Position numbers and translations under genes: made by a program. Shown piece after piece: positions 50,901 to 58,407 of a DNA stretch of 64,000 bases. Origin of the DNA: JAXMEQ01 sp046348225 (GTDB lineage: Bacteria > Pseudomonadota > Gammaproteobacteria > Burkholderiales > Burkholderiaceae_C); the NCBI GenBank assembly GCA_046348225.1, contig JAXMEQ010000005.1, positions 186,001-250,000 on the forward strand, in the 5' to 3' direction. Positions within the stretch are counted from its first letter, which is position 1. The number at the start of each line of letters is the position of its first letter. The notes beneath the pieces were generated by a model. That model was not told the origin of the DNA, searched no databases, and saw only the letters and a program-made list of their open reading frames with translations.

Positions 50901-53433
50901 TCTGGATCCGGGACGCCGTGCCGCTCACGTCTTCAATGAACAACGAATTGGGAAAGCTCAGGCTGGACGCTCCCTTGGCCTGCACCAGCAGGTTGCCGCC
51001 GGTGGCGGTCAGGGTGGCGCCCTGGATGTAGACCCGTGAATCGGTGCTGCCCAGCGTCAGGCCGCTGCTGGCCTCGACGGTGGAGCGGTCCACGCGCACG
51101 CCGTAGTTGCCGGCCGTGGTACTGCCGCTCACACTCACCGAGCCACCCGTGACTTGCGAGGCGCCCAGCGCGTTCTCGATATTGACGCCAAAGCTGGACG
51201 TGGTGCTGGACCCGGTAATGCTGACGGCGCCGGTGCCGGCATTCACCGTACCGGCAGAAATCCTGACGCCCTCGCCAACGGCGGCGCCGGTTCCGGACAG
51301 CGTGATCGCGCCGTTGGCTGACTGGATGGAGGTAGAACTCAGCGCCAGCGGACCCGACGCGCTGAGTGTGATGGCGCCGCCGACGGCGGTATTGCGGATG
51401 CCGTAGCCCAGGCCCAGATTCTCGACGCTGAGGGTGCCGCTGCCGCCGTGCGCCAGCAGGATGCTGCCGCTGCCGGAGTTGCCGGCGCTGACGCGCGTCG
51501 CGTTGATCGACGCGGTGCCACTGGCCCCGTCACTGATGCCGCCGACGGCGGTCATCTTCAGGTCGTTGGCATAGATCGTCTTGCCCGTCTGCATGATGAT
51601 CTGGCCGGCCGATGTGAAGGTGACGTGACCGCTGGCGCTCGGGCCGCGGGCGTCAATGTCACCACCTCCGAGCGACATGATGCCGCCGGCCGTGAGGCTG
51701 ATGGCGCCGCCCGTGCCGCCACCCGGGGTGGTCAGCACTTCGCGCACGACCAGGTTGCCCGAGCCGCCCGCGTTCAGGGTCACGGCACCCCCGTTGGACC
51801 GCACCCCGCCAATGTTGATCTGGCCATTGGTGGTGCTGAAGTTCACGGCGCCGCCATTGGTCTGGAAGCGGTCGTTGACGTCGGCCGTGCCAATGATGTC
51901 GCGCCCGGCCGCGATGGTGAAGGTGCTGCCACCCGTCACGCTGCTGAGGTACAGCAGGTTGTCCGAGAGGTTGCTCAGGATCACGTCGCGCGACGCACTC
52001 AGCGTGACGTTGCCTGACAGGCCCTCCAGGGCCTGCTCGGAAATGGTGACATTGGTGGTGGTGTCAGGCTCGGCCGCGCCGATCACGTTGTCCGACAACA
52101 GGCTGTCGTTGGCGCCGCCGCTGCCACTCACGATGGTGATGTCCTGCGGGTCCAGCAGCAGGTGCCCGGCCCGGCCTTTCGGCGCAGAGGTGTCCACTGA
52201 CGCCCGGAACTCCAGCGTTCCCTTGCCCGAGGTTTCCACGGCGCCGCCGTTTCCGCCGTTGGCGCCGCCCCGGGCCTCGATCCGGCTGCCCACCCGGGTC
52301 GTGTCGTCCGCCCAGAGCACCACCGTGCCACCGTCGCCAGCCTCGGTGGCATTGGCCTTGATGGTGCTGCCGGTTTCGGCCGTGGTCTGTTGCGCGTTGG
52401 TCAGGCGGGGGTCCTGGCCCTGCCAGCCGCCGCCGACCAGCACCTCGCCGCCGCCGGCCGTGCCGCTCGCGTCAATGATGGCGCCGCTCTTGAGCCGCAC
52501 CCGGTTGGCGGTGGCATGGATCTGGCCACCGAGCGTGCCCTTTTGCGCGGTGGTGGTGCCTGCGATCTCGGCGTCGGTGCGGGCCTTGAGCACCACCTTG
52601 CCGCCTTCGGTGGTGACCGCGTTGGCGCTGATCAGGCCCGAGTGCCGCAGCGTGCCCGCAAACACACCGACGGCATCGCCCTTGAGCTGGCCCAGGTTGA
52701 CTGCCTGGTCGGTGGGCGCCTGCAGGTGCAGGCGGATGCCTTCCAGCCCGCGGCCGGTCAGCTCGACCTTCTGGCCAGCAGCCAGCACCGTGGCGCCATT
52801 GGGCGATGCCACCACCGCCTGCGCACCGACCTGCACGTCGGTGCCGATCAGCACGGTGTCGCCCTGGCGTGCCAGCACACGCCCATGGACGCCCAGGCTG
52901 CTGCCGGTCAGGGTGTCGCCGCCAAACACCAGGCGTCCCGCCAGCGCGTCGGCGTCGGCCATGCGCAGGGTGGACGCGGTGAAGCCGGCGGTGTCCACCA
53001 CGGCGCCGGCACCGACGGCGATGCCGGCCGGATTCACCAGCACCAGCTTGCCGTTGGAACTCAGCGTGCCAAAGATGGCGCTGGGGTTGGCCCCCATCAC
53101 CCGGTTGATCGAGGTGCTGGCCGCGCCCGGCTGGGCAAAGTGGGTAACGCTGCCGGCCGGCACGTTGAAGCTTTGCCAGTTGATGGCCGAATGGCCCGTG
53201 CCTGCCCCGTTCTGGGTGGTGATGAGGGTTTTGTTGCCCTGGGTGCTGATGCTGGCAGCGCCGTGGACGGCCACGCCCCCGACCGGCTGGGCCAGCACCG
53301 CCGGCGCCGTGAAGCAGGCGGCCAGGGACAGCGCCAGCGTGACCGGCCGATGGCCCGCCACGGCCGGGCCGGCTGCGGCGGCGGAAAGCCGGGGCAGCTC
53401 GCGCCGTGCGGTGCGAGGGGCGGGAGTTTTCAT
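44920..53433 (-). CDS. Giant TpsA-type adhesin with MBG/YDG repeats
   Basis: 2837 residues from ATG 53433 (MKTPAPRTARREL). A long signal peptide ends near AVLAQ (about 48). Residues about 50-280 form a haemagglutinin-type TPS secretion domain (NWQSFNVPAGSVTHFAQPG, INRVMGANPSAIFGTLSSNG). A very long beta-helical stretch follows, then ten MBG/YDG repeats at about 1518-2371 (key NRVYDGTT). A Pro-Ala tail (about 2689-2769) leads to a helical end with a Lys/Glu run and a final Cys. Predicted surface-exposed or secreted adhesin by two-partner secretion; the TpsB pore is not in the window. Frame intact throughout. Confidence 0.9.
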   Translation of the reverse strand: MKTPAPRTARRELPRLSAAAAGPAVAGHRPVTLALSLAACFTAPAVLAQPVGGVAVHGAASISTQGNKTLITTQNGAGTGHSAINWQSFNVPAGSVTHFAQPGAASTSINRVMGANPSAIFGTLSSNGKLVLVNPAGIAVGAGAVVDTAGFTASTLRMADADALAGRLVFGGDTLTGSSLGVHGRVLARQGDTVLIGTDVQVGAQAVVASPNGATVLAAGQKVELTGRGLEGIRLHLQAPTDQAVNLGQLKGDAVGVFAGTLRHSGLISANAVTTEGGKVVLKARTDAEIAGTTTAQKGTLGGQIHATANRVRLKSGAIIDASGTAGGGEVLVGGGWQGQDPRLTNAQQTTAETGSTIKANATEAGDGGTVVLWADDTTRVGSRIEARGGANGGNGGAVETSGKGTLEFRASVDTSAPKGRAGHLLLDPQDITIVSGSGGANDSLLSDNVIGAAEPDTTTNVTISEQALEGLSGNVTLSASRDVILSNLSDNLLYLSSVTGGSTFTIAAGRDIIGTADVNDRFQTNGGAVNFSTTNGQINIGGVRSNGGAVTLNAGGSGNLVVREVLTTPGGGTGGAISLTAGGIMSLGGGDIDARGPSASGHVTFTSAGQIIMQTGKTIYANDLKMTAVGGISDGASGTASINATRVSAGNSGSGSILLAHGGSGTLSVENLGLGYGIRNTAVGGAITLSASGPLALSSTSIQSANGAITLSGTGAAVGEGVRISAGTVNAGTGAVSITGSSTTSSFGVNIENALGASQVTGGSVSVSGSTTAGNYGVRVDRSTVEASSGLTLGSTDSRVYIQGATLTATGGNLLVQAKGASSLSFPNSLFIEDVSGTASRIQNTGTGSVTVQGELTSHSSSAGSPSGLLVSNATITSTSGSLTLSGITGASGYVENTAGIRLNSGARVSSGTGAISLTGSAGANAYGTSSHGVQINSGATVTSSGGNVTVSGTFNNPSATSGTGLTILGAVSAANQLSLTGSATVGNTAGTGLDIGTTAVISAGSGGLTATGTVSSSTTATSAIATSVQGSVSSTAAISISGTVSAPSALGAKGVSLTGGSVSSSGTATLTITGSGVPAPAPASSYDVDLQGTTLTTGGGEIKLVGDRMKVASGVNSGAGRTMVVPFSTNRAVTLGGSAETTALNLASSEINNITASVLVVGGSSYTGGVSIDGAINPSGTSALSLLNNSATGPGITQTAGLTIANLNADAGTVTLSSAANQISQLSGRYHAGSMSVRSASAMQVGTVDNVVGIAGTGSGSLALESAGLLTVNQDVATASGAASLKGSGITLASGKTLSGGSVSLDGLGTGALALGAGTVSAPSVSLTNATAATLGNITASTGLGITNMSGAVGQQASTSVSAGLLTGSGNTAAINLGASGNQFTGIGTLSTSAGGITVLDSTSDLSISGFVSGGTGPVTLRTAGNLTQGNVVASNATGDALVLAAGGNYINSAGASAMSLGVGRWLVYSTQPSGNTFGGLLSGNAAVYNAAITGNVPSSIAAGNRYVFSQQPALTINANAQTRVYDGTAIFASPTHTVSGLVNAATYGNVFTQDALTGALAVTSPGKNVGTYAIGIGTLTAPSGYAVTYNPANASVTQKALTINAVTDSRVYNGTTSSSGVVTFVGLEAGDSLTGLTQSYTSKNVQGLNGSTLQVNGGYTLNDSNGGNNYSVTTNTAAGTITKASLTVSTSAINRVYDGTTNATGTPVATVGTLFSGDTLSGGTFSFVSKNVGSNVTVNVSGITVNDGNGGNNYTLTQASNNTSNITAAPLTVTGVTAANRVYDGTVTATLGGTASVTPIGLDAVTVTGTGSGSFATKHVGTNKPVTVTGFSLTGGDAGNYSIVQPTGLTANITPAPLTVSTSNVNRVYDGTTNAAGTPVVTSGMLFSSDTLTGGTFAFVSKNAGTNVTVNVSGISVNDGNAGGNYSITQAPNNTSNISQASLTISGVTANNKTYNANTVATLSGTASVTPIGLDNVSVLGTGSASFADRHVGTGKPVTVTGFGLTGTDAGNYTPVQPTGLTANITQANLNVTGVTASNRVYDGTLTAPLAGTATVTGFGGDTVSVTGTGAGTFATRHVGNGKAVTVTGYSLTGADAGNYLIVQPTGLTANVTPAPLTVSTSSVNRVYDGTTNAAGTNVITSGSLFSTDTLAGGTYSFVSKNVGSNVTVNVSGVSVNDGNGGNNYTLTQAPNNTSNITPASLSVTGVTAANKVYDGTVAATLGGTASVTPIGLDSVTVTGTGSGSFATKHVGTGKAVTVTGFSLTGGDAGNYSIVQPTGLTANITPAPLSVSTSNVVRQYDGTTNASGTAVVTAGTLFAGDSLTGGAFSFADRHVGTGKTVNVSGIAVNDGNGGNNYTLTQVANTGSTINIRPVSNWTGGAADGLWSSAGNWDALPDASNVQKVVIPAASTVNYNIVGTTNLQSLDSAGGLVVSAGTLSIGNALTTASYSQNAGTVSGAGSFTTTGSFSQTGGAINMGGPVSVTQSAGNLTVGAITGASISLSATAGSIAQTGALVTSGLLSASSQSGTVLNNAGNQVSSFRAVLSGAGPIELTNTGALGVVSMSSASGNMTLVNTGAITTSGAITASGGGVNLTANSPLTVGAGGIAATGNIILTASNLTSAGNMTLNGSVASSGGSVTLNAASNLTQNGVVAGATGVTATAGGTIGFGASGSTTGSPVAYTAAGTPVTPPAPATPPPPAAPVPPPPAPTPAPAPAPTPAPAPTPAPAPAPAPAPAPTPAPAPTPAPAPAPSPAPSPAPAPAATPAVERIVEILRTEVSRAEIQEIVQQVDNTVTQFVALLIKEESRQAEEKDKKKEEEKKKEAVITDKQCKS
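45126..45365 (-). repeat. Low-complexity Pro-Ala coding repeat
   Basis: Degenerate tandem hexamers (GGCGCC/GGGGCC-type on the plus strand) encoding a run of Pro-Ala pairs with occasional Thr and Ser, near the C-terminus of the adhesin. Such repeats can change length by slippage; in this sequence the frame is kept. Confidence 0.8.
46320..48880 (-). repeat. Ten MBG/YDG repeats in the adhesin gene
   Basis: Ten repeats keyed on xRVYDGTx. Two main kinds alternate: one with TTNAxGTPV...LFxxDTLxGGTF and VNDGNGGNNYTLTQ, the other with TVxATLGGTASVTPIGLDxV and VTVTGFSLTGGDAGNYSIVQ. Order from N- to C-terminus after two divergent units: A-B-A-B-B-A-B-A. Long stretches are nearly identical at DNA level, so recombination or assembly collapse is possible. 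Confidence 0.85.
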
Positions 53434-53669
53434 GGTGGCGGGCGGTAGGGTGAGCGCGGACTTACGTTTTGCTACAGAAGTTATAGCCCAACCCAGCGCC
53501 GGGCGCCAGTGCCAAGCCGTCTTCTCAGGCTGCGGCCCTGCCTTAATCCACGCCGCGAAGGCCGGCAGTGGCCGCCGCGCAACGGCTGCCCGGGCTGCCC
53601 GGCGCGCGCCCCGCCTCATTCAGGGGTAAGCCAAATACGTGACACTGCAGTCTTACCGGACTGAATGCC

Positions 53670-56189
53670 ATGAAAACCTCATTCTTCGCGCTCGGCTGGC
53701 GCACGCTCTGGCGGGATGTGCGCGCGGGCGAATTGCGTCTGCTGATCGTGGCCGTCACGCTGGCGGTGGCGGCGCTGACCGCCGTCGGCTTTTTTGCCGA
53801 CCGGCTCAAGGGCGGGCTGGCCCGCGACGCGCGCCAGCTGCTGGGCGGCGACGCCGTGGTGTCCAGCGACAACCCGACGCCGCAGGCCTTCATCGAGCGG
53901 GCCCGGGCCCTGGGCCTGCAAAGCGTGACGACGCTGGGCTTTCCCACCATGGGCCGGGCGCCGGATGCGCAGGGCGGCGCCAGCAAGCTGGTGGCGCTCA
54001 AGGTGGTGGACACGGGCTATCCGCTGCGTGGCAGCCTGCGGGTGGCGCCGGCACCCGAGGCGCCGGGCCAGCCCACGCGTGAGGTTCCCGCGCCGGGCGA
54101 GGCGTGGGTCGACGCGCCGCTGCTCGACGCGCTGGGCCTGAAGATGGGCGACGCGCTGATGCTGGGCGACGTTTCACTGCGCATTGGCCGCATCATCGTG
54201 ACCGAGCCGGACCGCGGCGCCGGCTTCATGAGCTTTGCCCCGCGCGTGATGATCAACCAGGCCGACATTGCCGCCACCAGGCTGGTGCAGCCGGCCAGCC
54301 GTCTGAACTACCGCTTTGCTGTGGCCGGGGCTGACCGACCGGTGCGCGAATTCGCGCAGTGGGCCGACGCCGAAGTCAAGAAGCCCGAAGTCCGTGGCGT
54401 GCGGGTGGAGTCCATGGAAAGCGGCCGCCCCGAGATGCGCCAGACGCTGGACCGGGCCGAAAAATTCCTGAACCTGGTGGCCTTGCTGTCGGCGCTGCTC
54501 AGCGCCGTGGCCGTGGCCCTGGCCGCACGCGGCTTTGCCGCCAACCACCTGGACGACTGCGCCATGCTGCGCGTGCTGGGGCAGAGCCAGCGCACCATTG
54601 CACTGAGCTACGCGTTCGAGTTTGCGCTGATCGGCCTGTTCGCCAGCGCACTGGGCGTGGCCATCGGCTACGGCGTGCACTATGTCTTTGTGCTGCTGCT
54701 GGCGGGCCTGGTGGAGGCGGCGTTGCCGGCCGCCAGCCTCTGGCCGGTGGCGTTCGGCCTGGGCATGGGGTTGACGCTGCTGTTCGCCTTTGGCCTGCCG
54801 CCGGTGCTGCAGCTGGCGCAGGTGCCGCCGCTGCGCGTGATCCGGCGCGACATGGGCGCGCTCAAGCCGGCCTCGCTGGCGGTGCTGGGCCTGGGCGTGG
54901 CGGGTTTTGCGGCGCTGCTGCTGGCCGCCAGTTCAGACGTGCTGCTGGGCGCCATTGCGGTGGGCGGTTTTGCGGCGGCGGTGCTGGTGTTTGCCGGCCT
55001 GAGCTGGGTGGCGGTGAAGCTGCTGCGCAAGAGCGTCAATGAAGCCACGGCGCCGCGCTGGCTGGTGCTGGCCACGCGGCAGATCTCGGCCCGCCCCGCC
55101 TATGCCGTGGTGCAGGTCAGTGCACTGGCCGTGGGCCTGCTGGCGCTGGTGCTGCTGGTGCTGTTGCGCACTGACCTGATCAGCAGCTGGCGCAAGGCCA
55201 CGCCGCCCGATGCGCCCAACCGCTTCGTCATCAACGTCATGCCCGAGCAGGGCGACGCCTTCCTGAAGGCCCTGAACGACGCGGGCGTTCGCAAGTTCGA
55301 CTGGTACCCGATGATCCGCGGCCGGCTGATTGCGGTGAACGAGCGCACCGTCTCGCCCGACGACTTCACCGACGACCGCGCCAAGCGCCTGGTGGACCGG
55401 GAGTTCAACCTGTCGCACGCGGCGGCCCAGCCGCCGCACAACGAAGTGATCGCCGGCGATTGGAAGCCCGAGGAGCCGGGCGCCATCAGTGTGGAAGAGG
55501 GCATCGCCAAAACCCTGGGCCTGAAGCTGGGTGACCGCCTGCGCTTTGACATTGCCGGCATGCCGGTGGACGCGAAGATCACCTCGTTGCGCAAAGTGGA
55601 CTGGGGCTCGATGCGCGCCAACTTCTTCGTGATGTACCCCGTCAGCAGGATGCCGGACGTGCCCATCACCTACATGAGTGCCTTCCGGGCGCCTGACGTA
55701 CGCGGCTTTGACAACGCACTGGTCAAGGCCTTCCCCAACATCACCAATGTGGACATGACCGCCACGCTGACCCAGGTGCAGGGCGTGCTGGACAAGGTGA
55801 TCCGCGCGATTGAATTCCTGTTCGGCTTCACGCTGGCCGCAGGGGTGGTGGTGCTGTTTGCCGCCGTGACGGCCACCCGCGAGGAGCGCGCGCGCGAATA
55901 CGCCATCATGCGCGCTGTGGGCGCACGGGCCAGCCTGCTGCGCCAGGTGCAGCGCGCCGAGCTGGCCGGTGTGGGCCTGCTGGCCGGCTTCCTGGCCAGC
56001 CTGGTGGCCACGGCGGTGGGCTGGGGCCTGGCGCGCTACGCGTTTGAATTCGCCTGGACGGCGCCGCTGTGGGTGCCGCTGGTGGGCGCGCTGGCCGGGG
56101 CCGTGCTGGCGCTGGCGGCAGGCTGGTGGGGCCTGCGCGAGGTGCTGGCCCGGCCGGTGATGGTGACGCTGCGCCGCGCGGCCGAATAG
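53670..56189 (+). CDS. FtsX-like ABC transporter permease (YbbP family)
   Basis: 839 residues from ATG 53670 (MKTSFFALGWRTLWRDVRAG). Membrane helices at about 23-43, then two blocks of helices around 265-330 with further ones at 350-500 and a C-terminal group near 705-830; large periplasmic domains lie between. This double-FtsX layout matches YbbP-type permeases. The partner ATPase (YbbA-like) and an esterase usually nearby are absent from the window. Substrate unknown; related systems act on envelope lipids or lipoproteins. Divergent from the adhesin gene with 236 bases between starts. Confidence 0.88.
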   Translation: MKTSFFALGWRTLWRDVRAGELRLLIVAVTLAVAALTAVGFFADRLKGGLARDARQLLGGDAVVSSDNPTPQAFIERARALGLQSVTTLGFPTMGRAPDAQGGASKLVALKVVDTGYPLRGSLRVAPAPEAPGQPTREVPAPGEAWVDAPLLDALGLKMGDALMLGDVSLRIGRIIVTEPDRGAGFMSFAPRVMINQADIAATRLVQPASRLNYRFAVAGADRPVREFAQWADAEVKKPEVRGVRVESMESGRPEMRQTLDRAEKFLNLVALLSALLSAVAVALAARGFAANHLDDCAMLRVLGQSQRTIALSYAFEFALIGLFASALGVAIGYGVHYVFVLLLAGLVEAALPAASLWPVAFGLGMGLTLLFAFGLPPVLQLAQVPPLRVIRRDMGALKPASLAVLGLGVAGFAALLLAASSDVLLGAIAVGGFAAAVLVFAGLSWVAVKLLRKSVNEATAPRWLVLATRQISARPAYAVVQVSALAVGLLALVLLVLLRTDLISSWRKATPPDAPNRFVINVMPEQGDAFLKALNDAGVRKFDWYPMIRGRLIAVNERTVSPDDFTDDRAKRLVDREFNLSHAAAQPPHNEVIAGDWKPEEPGAISVEEGIAKTLGLKLGDRLRFDIAGMPVDAKITSLRKVDWGSMRANFFVMYPVSRMPDVPITYMSAFRAPDVRGFDNALVKAFPNITNVDMTATLTQVQGVLDKVIRAIEFLFGFTLAAGVVVLFAAVTATREERAREYAIMRAVGARASLLRQVQRAELAGVGLLAGFLASLVATAVGWGLARYAFEFAWTAPLWVPLVGALAGAVLALAAGWWGLREVLARPVMVTLRRAAE

Positions 56190-56213
56190 CGGCCCAGCCG
56201 CGACAATGGCGGC

Positions 56214-56618
56214 ATGAACATTGAGGAAAAACCACCGTTTGCCACCCCGTTCGAATGGATCGGCGGGGAAGACCGCGTCCAGGCGCTCACCGAACGCTTC
56301 TACGACCTGATGGACCTGGAGCCCGGCTACGCCGCACTGCGGGCTGTGCACGGCAGCGACCTGACCAACGCGCGCCAGCGCCTGTTCTGGTTTCTGTGCG
56401 GCTGGCTCGGCGGCCCGCAGCACTACACCGAGCGCTTTGGCCACCCCATGCTGCGGGCGCGCCACATGCCGTTTCCCATTGCCATCAAGGAGCGCGACCA
56501 GTGGCTCGCCTGCATGGACCAGGCGATGCAGGAAACCGGCGTGCCCGCTGACCTGCGCACCCGCCTGAAAGCCAGCTTCTTCCAGACCGCCGACTGGATG
56601 CGCAACAGCCACGGCTGA
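56214..56618 (+). CDS. Group II truncated haemoglobin
   Basis: 134 residues. PPFEWIGGEDRVQALTERFYDLM-type N-terminus, the helix F region with proximal His (FGHPMLRARHMPF) and the helix G Trp in RDQWLACM, all typical of trHbII. Binds oxygen or nitric oxide with haem in the cytoplasm. Begins 25 bases after the permease gene. A repeat copy begins 4 bases after its stop. Confidence 0.92.
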   Translation: MNIEEKPPFATPFEWIGGEDRVQALTERFYDLMDLEPGYAALRAVHGSDLTNARQRLFWFLCGWLGGPQHYTERFGHPMLRARHMPFPIAIKERDQWLACMDQAMQETGVPADLRTRLKASFFQTADWMRNSHG

Positions 56619-56621
56619 GGA

Positions 56622-56678
56622 TAAAAAATGGCTGCAGCCCGCGCCCCTGCTGCGTGAGGCGCTATAAAAAGCGTAGCA
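56622..56678 (-). repeat. Dispersed palindromic repeat, copy 6
   Basis: Minus-orientation copy with the complete consensus: AAAAAATGGCTGCAGCCCGC, then CTGCTGCGTGAGGC and the palindrome GCTATAAAAAGCGTAGC. Lies between the truncated haemoglobin and lemA genes. Confidence 0.8.
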
Positions 56679-56769
56679 ACTGCAACCCGGCTTCCCGCGC
56701 TGGCGGGCCTGGCCCGGGCCGCCTCGCATAATGCGGGCGTCGTGATCTTCGCGGCAGGAGGGTTTCATC

Positions 56770-57363
56770 ATGTCCGTTACCTTGTGGGTGCTGCTCGCGC
56801 TGGCCGTGGTGGTGTTGATCTGGGCCGTGGGCGTCTACAACCGCCTGGCCCAGTTGCGCAACCGCATGGCCAATGCCTTTGGCCAGATCGACGTGCAGCT
56901 CAAGCGCCGCTACGACCTGATTCCGAACCTCGTGAAAGTGGCGCAGCGCTACCTGGCACACGAGGCGGCCACGCTGGAGGCTGTCACGCGCGCCCGCGGT
57001 GCCGCTGTGGGCGCGGCCGACGCGGCGCGGGCCCGCCCTGCCAGCGCCGCCGCCATCGGTGCGCTGGGCCTGGCTGAACAGGCGCTGGGCGGCAGCCTGG
57101 GCCGGCTGATGCTGGTGGCCGAGGCCTACCCCGAGCTGAAGGCCGACGAAACCATGCGGTCGCTGAGCGAGGAGCTCACCAGCACGGAAAACCGTGTGGG
57201 CTTTGCCCGCCAGGCCTTCAACGACCAGGTGCTGGAATTCAATGACGCGGCCACGCAGTTCCCCGCGCTGCTGGTGGCCCGGCTGCTGGGCTTTGCCCCC
57301 GCCGCGATGCTGCAGGCCACGCAAAGCGACGAGGAGCGTCAGGCCCCGTCGGTGCAGTTCTGA
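56770..57363 (+). CDS. LemA family protein
   Basis: 197 residues: an N-terminal membrane helix (about 4-20), then the LemA core with NRLAQLRNRMANAFGQIDVQ, LKRRYDLIPNLVKVAQRYLA and the late TENRVGFARQAFNDQVLEFN. Coiled-coil, probably periplasmic-facing protein of unknown function. It is followed 21 bases later by an M48 protease gene; lemA-M48 pairs are widespread and suggest joint membrane-protein quality control. Confidence 0.93.
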   Translation: MSVTLWVLLALAVVVLIWAVGVYNRLAQLRNRMANAFGQIDVQLKRRYDLIPNLVKVAQRYLAHEAATLEAVTRARGAAVGAADAARARPASAAAIGALGLAEQALGGSLGRLMLVAEAYPELKADETMRSLSEELTSTENRVGFARQAFNDQVLEFNDAATQFPALLVARLLGFAPAAMLQATQSDEERQAPSVQF

Positions 57364-57384
57364 CGCCCGGCGGCTGCCCGCGCC

Positions 57385-58392
57385 ATGCGTTTTTTTGAGC
57401 AGCAGGACGCCGCGCGTGGCCAGACGCGCCGGCTGCTGCTGGGGTTTGCGCTGGCGGTGCTGGCCACCGTGGTGGGCGTGCACGTGGCGCTGGTGCTGCT
57501 GTGGCTAGGGCTGCGCGCGCTGGTGGGTGGCTGGCTGCCATTCCCGGCGTTTTTCCTGTCGGTCAATGTGGGCGTGACGCTGCTGCTGGTGCTGGGCGGC
57601 TGGTGGATTGAAACGTCCAACCTGCGTATGGCCGGCGCCGCCGCCCGGCTGGCGCAGCGCATCGGCGCGCGCGAGGCGCGCCCGGGCCCGTCGCACCGCG
57701 AGCAGCAGCTGTGCAACATCGTGGACGAGGTCTGCATTGCCGCCGGCATGCCCCGCCCGCAGCCCATGGTGCTGCCGCGCGAAGACGCGATCAATGCCTT
57801 TGCCGTGGGCTGGGACGAAGACGACGCGGTGGTGGCCGTGACGCAGGGCGCACTGGACCACCTGACGCGCGAAGAACTCCAGGGCTTGGTGGCGCACGAG
57901 TGCAGCCACATCCATGAAGGCGACACGCAGCTGAACATGCAGCTGGCCGGCATGGTGCTGGGGCTGGAGCTGGTGCACCGCTTTGGCGAGTCCATCACCG
58001 ATCGCGGCGGTGCCGGTGTGCTGCTGGGCTGGCCGATCCGGCTGATGGGCCTGTCCGGCTGGCTGGCCGGGCGGGTGTTGCAGGCGGCGGTGTCGCGCCA
58101 GCGCGAATACCTGGCCGACGCCCGCGCCGTGCAGTGGACGCGCAACCGCGACGGCCTGGGCGGCGTGCTGCGCAAGGTCATGACCCAGCAGCAGCGTGCC
58201 CGCGGTGAAGGCCAGGCCCCCACTACGGCATGGCACCCGGCGGTGCGCCACATGCTGCTGGTGGGCGCTGGCCGGCACGCCCAGGGCTGGCTGGAAGCCC
58301 ACCCGCCGCTCGAGCAGCGGGTGCGCCGCATCTATGGCCGGCCGATGCCGCCGCTGCCGCTGGCGCCGACCGGGGTGGCCGCCTCAACGTGA
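57385..58392 (+). CDS. M48 family metalloprotease (HtpX-like)
   Basis: 335 residues. Two N-terminal membrane helices (about 17-42 and 52-76), then the protease domain with zinc motif HECSH at 171-175 and the third-ligand region SRQREYLADARAVQWTRN. HtpX-like membrane zinc proteases degrade damaged membrane proteins. It forms an operon with lemA and converges with the lipoprotein gene at 58408. Confidence 0.92.
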   Translation: MRFFEQQDAARGQTRRLLLGFALAVLATVVGVHVALVLLWLGLRALVGGWLPFPAFFLSVNVGVTLLLVLGGWWIETSNLRMAGAAARLAQRIGAREARPGPSHREQQLCNIVDEVCIAAGMPRPQPMVLPREDAINAFAVGWDEDDAVVAVTQGALDHLTREELQGLVAHECSHIHEGDTQLNMQLAGMVLGLELVHRFGESITDRGGAGVLLGWPIRLMGLSGWLAGRVLQAAVSRQREYLADARAVQWTRNRDGLGGVLRKVMTQQQRARGEGQAPTTAWHPAVRHMLLVGAGRHAQGWLEAHPPLEQRVRRIYGRPMPPLPLAPTGVAAST

Positions 58393-58407
58393 GCGGCCAC
58401 GGCGCAC

